Assembly: GCA_035495555.1 (NCBI GenBank)
Contig: DATJFQ010000074.1
Coordinates: 1-51,192 of the forward strand
Direction of reading: 5' to 3'
Length of the DNA: 51,192 nt
From: DATJFQ01 sp035495555
Lineage (GTDB): Bacteria; Acidobacteriota; Vicinamibacteria; Vicinamibacterales; 2-12-FULL-66-21
Shown here: piece by piece, positions 49,605-51,192 of the stretch
How positions within the stretch are numbered: the stretch's first letter is position 1
Layout: every line of letters begins with the position of its first letter
Translations under genes and position numbers: made by a program
The notes under the pieces: model-generated
The model's input: only the letters and a program-made list of their open reading frames with translations
Database searches by the model: none
What the model was told of the DNA's origin: nothing

Positions 49605-51192
49605 TCAGTCGGTCCGGAGCGCGATCAGCGGATCCTGCTTCGTGGCGCGCCGCGCAGGAACGTAGCAGGCCGCCAGTGCAACGACGATCAACAGCACCGA
49701 GACGGCTGCGTAGGTGACGGCGTCGGTCGGGGCGACCGCGAACAGCACGGCGCTCATCAGGCGGGTCAGGAGCAACGCGCCCATGATCCCGGCCAGGACG
49801 CCGGCGGCCGCAAGCCCCAACCCGGGACGAACCATCAAGCGCAGGATATCGCGCCGCTGCGCGCCGAGCGCCATGCGAATGCCGATCTCGCGTACGCGCT
49901 GGCTGGCGGCCACGCTCATGACGCCGTAGGTGCCGATCGCCGCGAGCAGCAGCGCGACCGCCGCGAACGCGCTCATGAGCGACAGCACGATCTTGCGGCG
50001 TACTGTCGAATCGGCGAGCAGGTCCTCCATGGTCCGCTGGCCGAAGACCGGCAGCGTCGGATCGATCTCGTGAATCGTGCGTTCGACGGAGGTGTTGAGC
50101 GACGCGGGATCCGTTGACGACCTGTAGAACACCGTCAGCGCGTTGTTCGATCGCTGGAACAGCGGGAAGTACACTCTCGGCGACACCGCCACGTCGAGCC
50201 CGTCGTCGTGGATGTCGGCGACGACCCCGACGATACGGACGGACTGCCGCCCGAGCGCGAGGCTGCGCCCGACCGGATCTCTGCCGGGCGATTGCGTTCT
50301 CGCAAGCGTTTCGTTCACGACCGCGACCGGCTCCGCGCCCGCGATGTCGGCCTGAGTGAACCCGCGGCCGCTGAGGATCGGCGAACTCAGCGTCGCGAAG
50401 TAGTCAGGACTCGCGACCTGGAATTGCGCCCGCCGGAGGTCGCCAGGCGCCGTCGATTCGCCAAGGAACGCAAAGCGCTGCGTCGCGCCGGAGCCGCTGA
50501 ACGGGGTCCGGTTGCTCGCGCTCATCGCGACGGACTGAACGCCAGGCAGCGCGCCCACCCGGCGCAGCACGTGCTCGATGTACGCGTTCCGCTGTGCGGG
50601 AGTGGCGTAGGGGTTCTTCGACGGATCATTGGGAACGGGGATCCAGATCTGCGCGAACCCGACGTGGGCGGGATCGAGGCCCGGGTTCACGTGCAGCATG
50701 CTCCAGAAGCTGCGCACGAGCAGACCCGCGCCGACCAGCAGCACGAGCGAGGTCGCAATCTCCGCCGCCACGAGCGCCGCTCGGAAGCGCCGCTCGCCGC
50801 GCGCTTCGCCCATGCCGCGTCCGGCGTCTTTCAGGTTGTCGCCGGGATTGACCCCCGAGACCTGCAGCGCCGGCAGGACGCCGAAGAGCACGCCGGCCGC
50901 GATCGAGAGCGCGAGGGCGATCGTCACCATGCCGCCGTCGAAATGCACCTCCGTCAACCGGGGAAGATCGGACGGCAGCATCGCGACAATCCACGATTTC
51001 ACCCATATCAGCGCGACGAGCGCCGTCGCACCGCCGAGCAACGCGACGACCAGGCTTTCGACGAGGAGCTGGCGCACGAGCTGCGGGCGGGTCGCGCCAA
51101 TCGCGCGGCGCACCGCGATTTCACGCGTGCGGCCCGACGCGCGCGCGAGCGTGAGATTTGCGATGTTCACGCACGCGATCAGCAGCAGCAGC
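49605..51192 (-). CDS. ADOP-type ABC transporter permease, partial
   Basis: The C-terminal 529 or so residues of a MacB/FtsX permease; the gene continues beyond the window end. The visible part begins in the first FtsX bundle (NIANLTLARASGRTREIAVR) and has a second MacB-like periplasmic domain. It ends with the C-terminal bundle and the typical VPARRATKQDPLIALRTD. It is a paralogue of the permease at 34970-37393 and faces the kinase gene tail to tail. Confidence 0.9.
   Translation of the reverse strand, partial: LLLLIACVNIANLTLARASGRTREIAVRRAIGATRPQLVRQLLVESLVVALLGGATALVALIWVKSWIVAMLPSDLPRLTEVHFDGGMVTIALALSIAAGVLFGVLPALQVSGVNPGDNLKDAGRGMGEARGERRFRAALVAAEIATSLVLLVGAGLLVRSFWSMLHVNPGLDPAHVGFAQIWIPVPNDPSKNPYATPAQRNAYIEHVLRRVGALPGVQSVAMSASNRTPFSGSGATQRFAFLGESTAPGDLRRAQFQVASPDYFATLSSPILSGRGFTQADIAGAEPVAVVNETLARTQSPGRDPVGRSLALGRQSVRIVGVVADIHDDGLDVAVSPRVYFPLFQRSNNALTVFYRSSTDPASLNTSVERTIHEIDPTLPVFGQRTMEDLLADSTVRRKIVLSLMSAFAAVALLLAAIGTYGVMSVAASQRVREIGIRMALGAQRRDILRLMVRPGLGLAAAGVLAGIMGALLLTRLMSAVLFAVAPTDAVTYAAVSVLLIVVALAACYVPARRATKQDPLIALRTD

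Overview
The window is 51 kb of high-GC bacterial chromosome. Several gene families point to an Acidobacteriota-like genome, probably class Vicinamibacteria. They include two long MacB/FtsX-type permeases of the acidobacterial 'ADOP' kind, two serine/threonine kinases fused to TolB/PD40-like propellers, an Oar-like TonB-dependent receptor with an N-terminal carboxypeptidase-regulatory domain, and a large Asp-box (VPS10/sortilin-like) secreted propeller. A PEP-CTERM protein and many proline/alanine-rich lipoproteins fit the same picture. The taxonomic call is inference from gene content. No rRNA or tRNA gene, complete insertion sequence, phage module or CRISPR array was seen.

Layout. 1-4.1 kb: a nucleotidyltransferase and a UvrA, ending in a large inverted array of 7-bp repeats. 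4.1-9.4 kb (minus): LVIVD-repeat lipoprotein, DUF305 lipoprotein, ABC-2 exporter pair and a secreted HExxH protein. 9.4-13.1 kb: ECF sigma factor with a putative anti-sigma, then two divergent citrate synthases, one carrying an N-terminal helix-turn-helix. 13-17.4 kb: PEP-CTERM protein, covalent-flavin oxidase, Rieske-FAD reductase and FMN reductase. 17.4-21 kb: two zinc-ribbon membrane proteins (one with Sel1 repeats) and an RHS-like lipoprotein. 21-24.4 kb: a frameshifted winged-helix/FHA gene coupled to a kinase-propeller. 24.4-32 kb: TonB receptor, regulatory-like lipoprotein, RHH/PIN toxin-antitoxin pair and the Asp-box protein. 32-33.5 kb: a gene-poor stretch with dense heptad arrays, a small zinc ribbon, a small membrane protein and a truncated redoxin. 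33.5-38.6 kb (minus): M20 amidohydrolase, ADOP permease and a secreted protein. 38.9-46.8 kb (plus): the most interesting cluster. 46.8-49.6 kb: a second kinase-propeller split by an in-frame stop. 49.6 kb to the end: an ADOP permease that runs off the window.

The 38.9-46.8 kb cluster joins an uncharacterised coiled-coil protein, a PspA/IM30 (ESCRT-III-like) protein, a NitT/TauT-type substrate-binding domain fused to an OmpA peptidoglycan-binding domain, its permease and ATPase, a two-helix membrane protein and a Vps4/FtsH-like AAA+ ATPase. I read it as one envelope machine pairing an importer with a membrane-remodelling module. The protein families are clear; the shared role is inference.

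The second unusual feature is non-coding. At least seven intergenic sites carry tandem or inverted arrays with a strict 7-bp period, in four sequence families. Most start at or inside the end of a neighbouring gene, and one occupies the interior of a truncated redoxin gene. Several genes also have a TATAAT-like -10 box only 4-6 bp before the start codon, which suggests leaderless transcripts.
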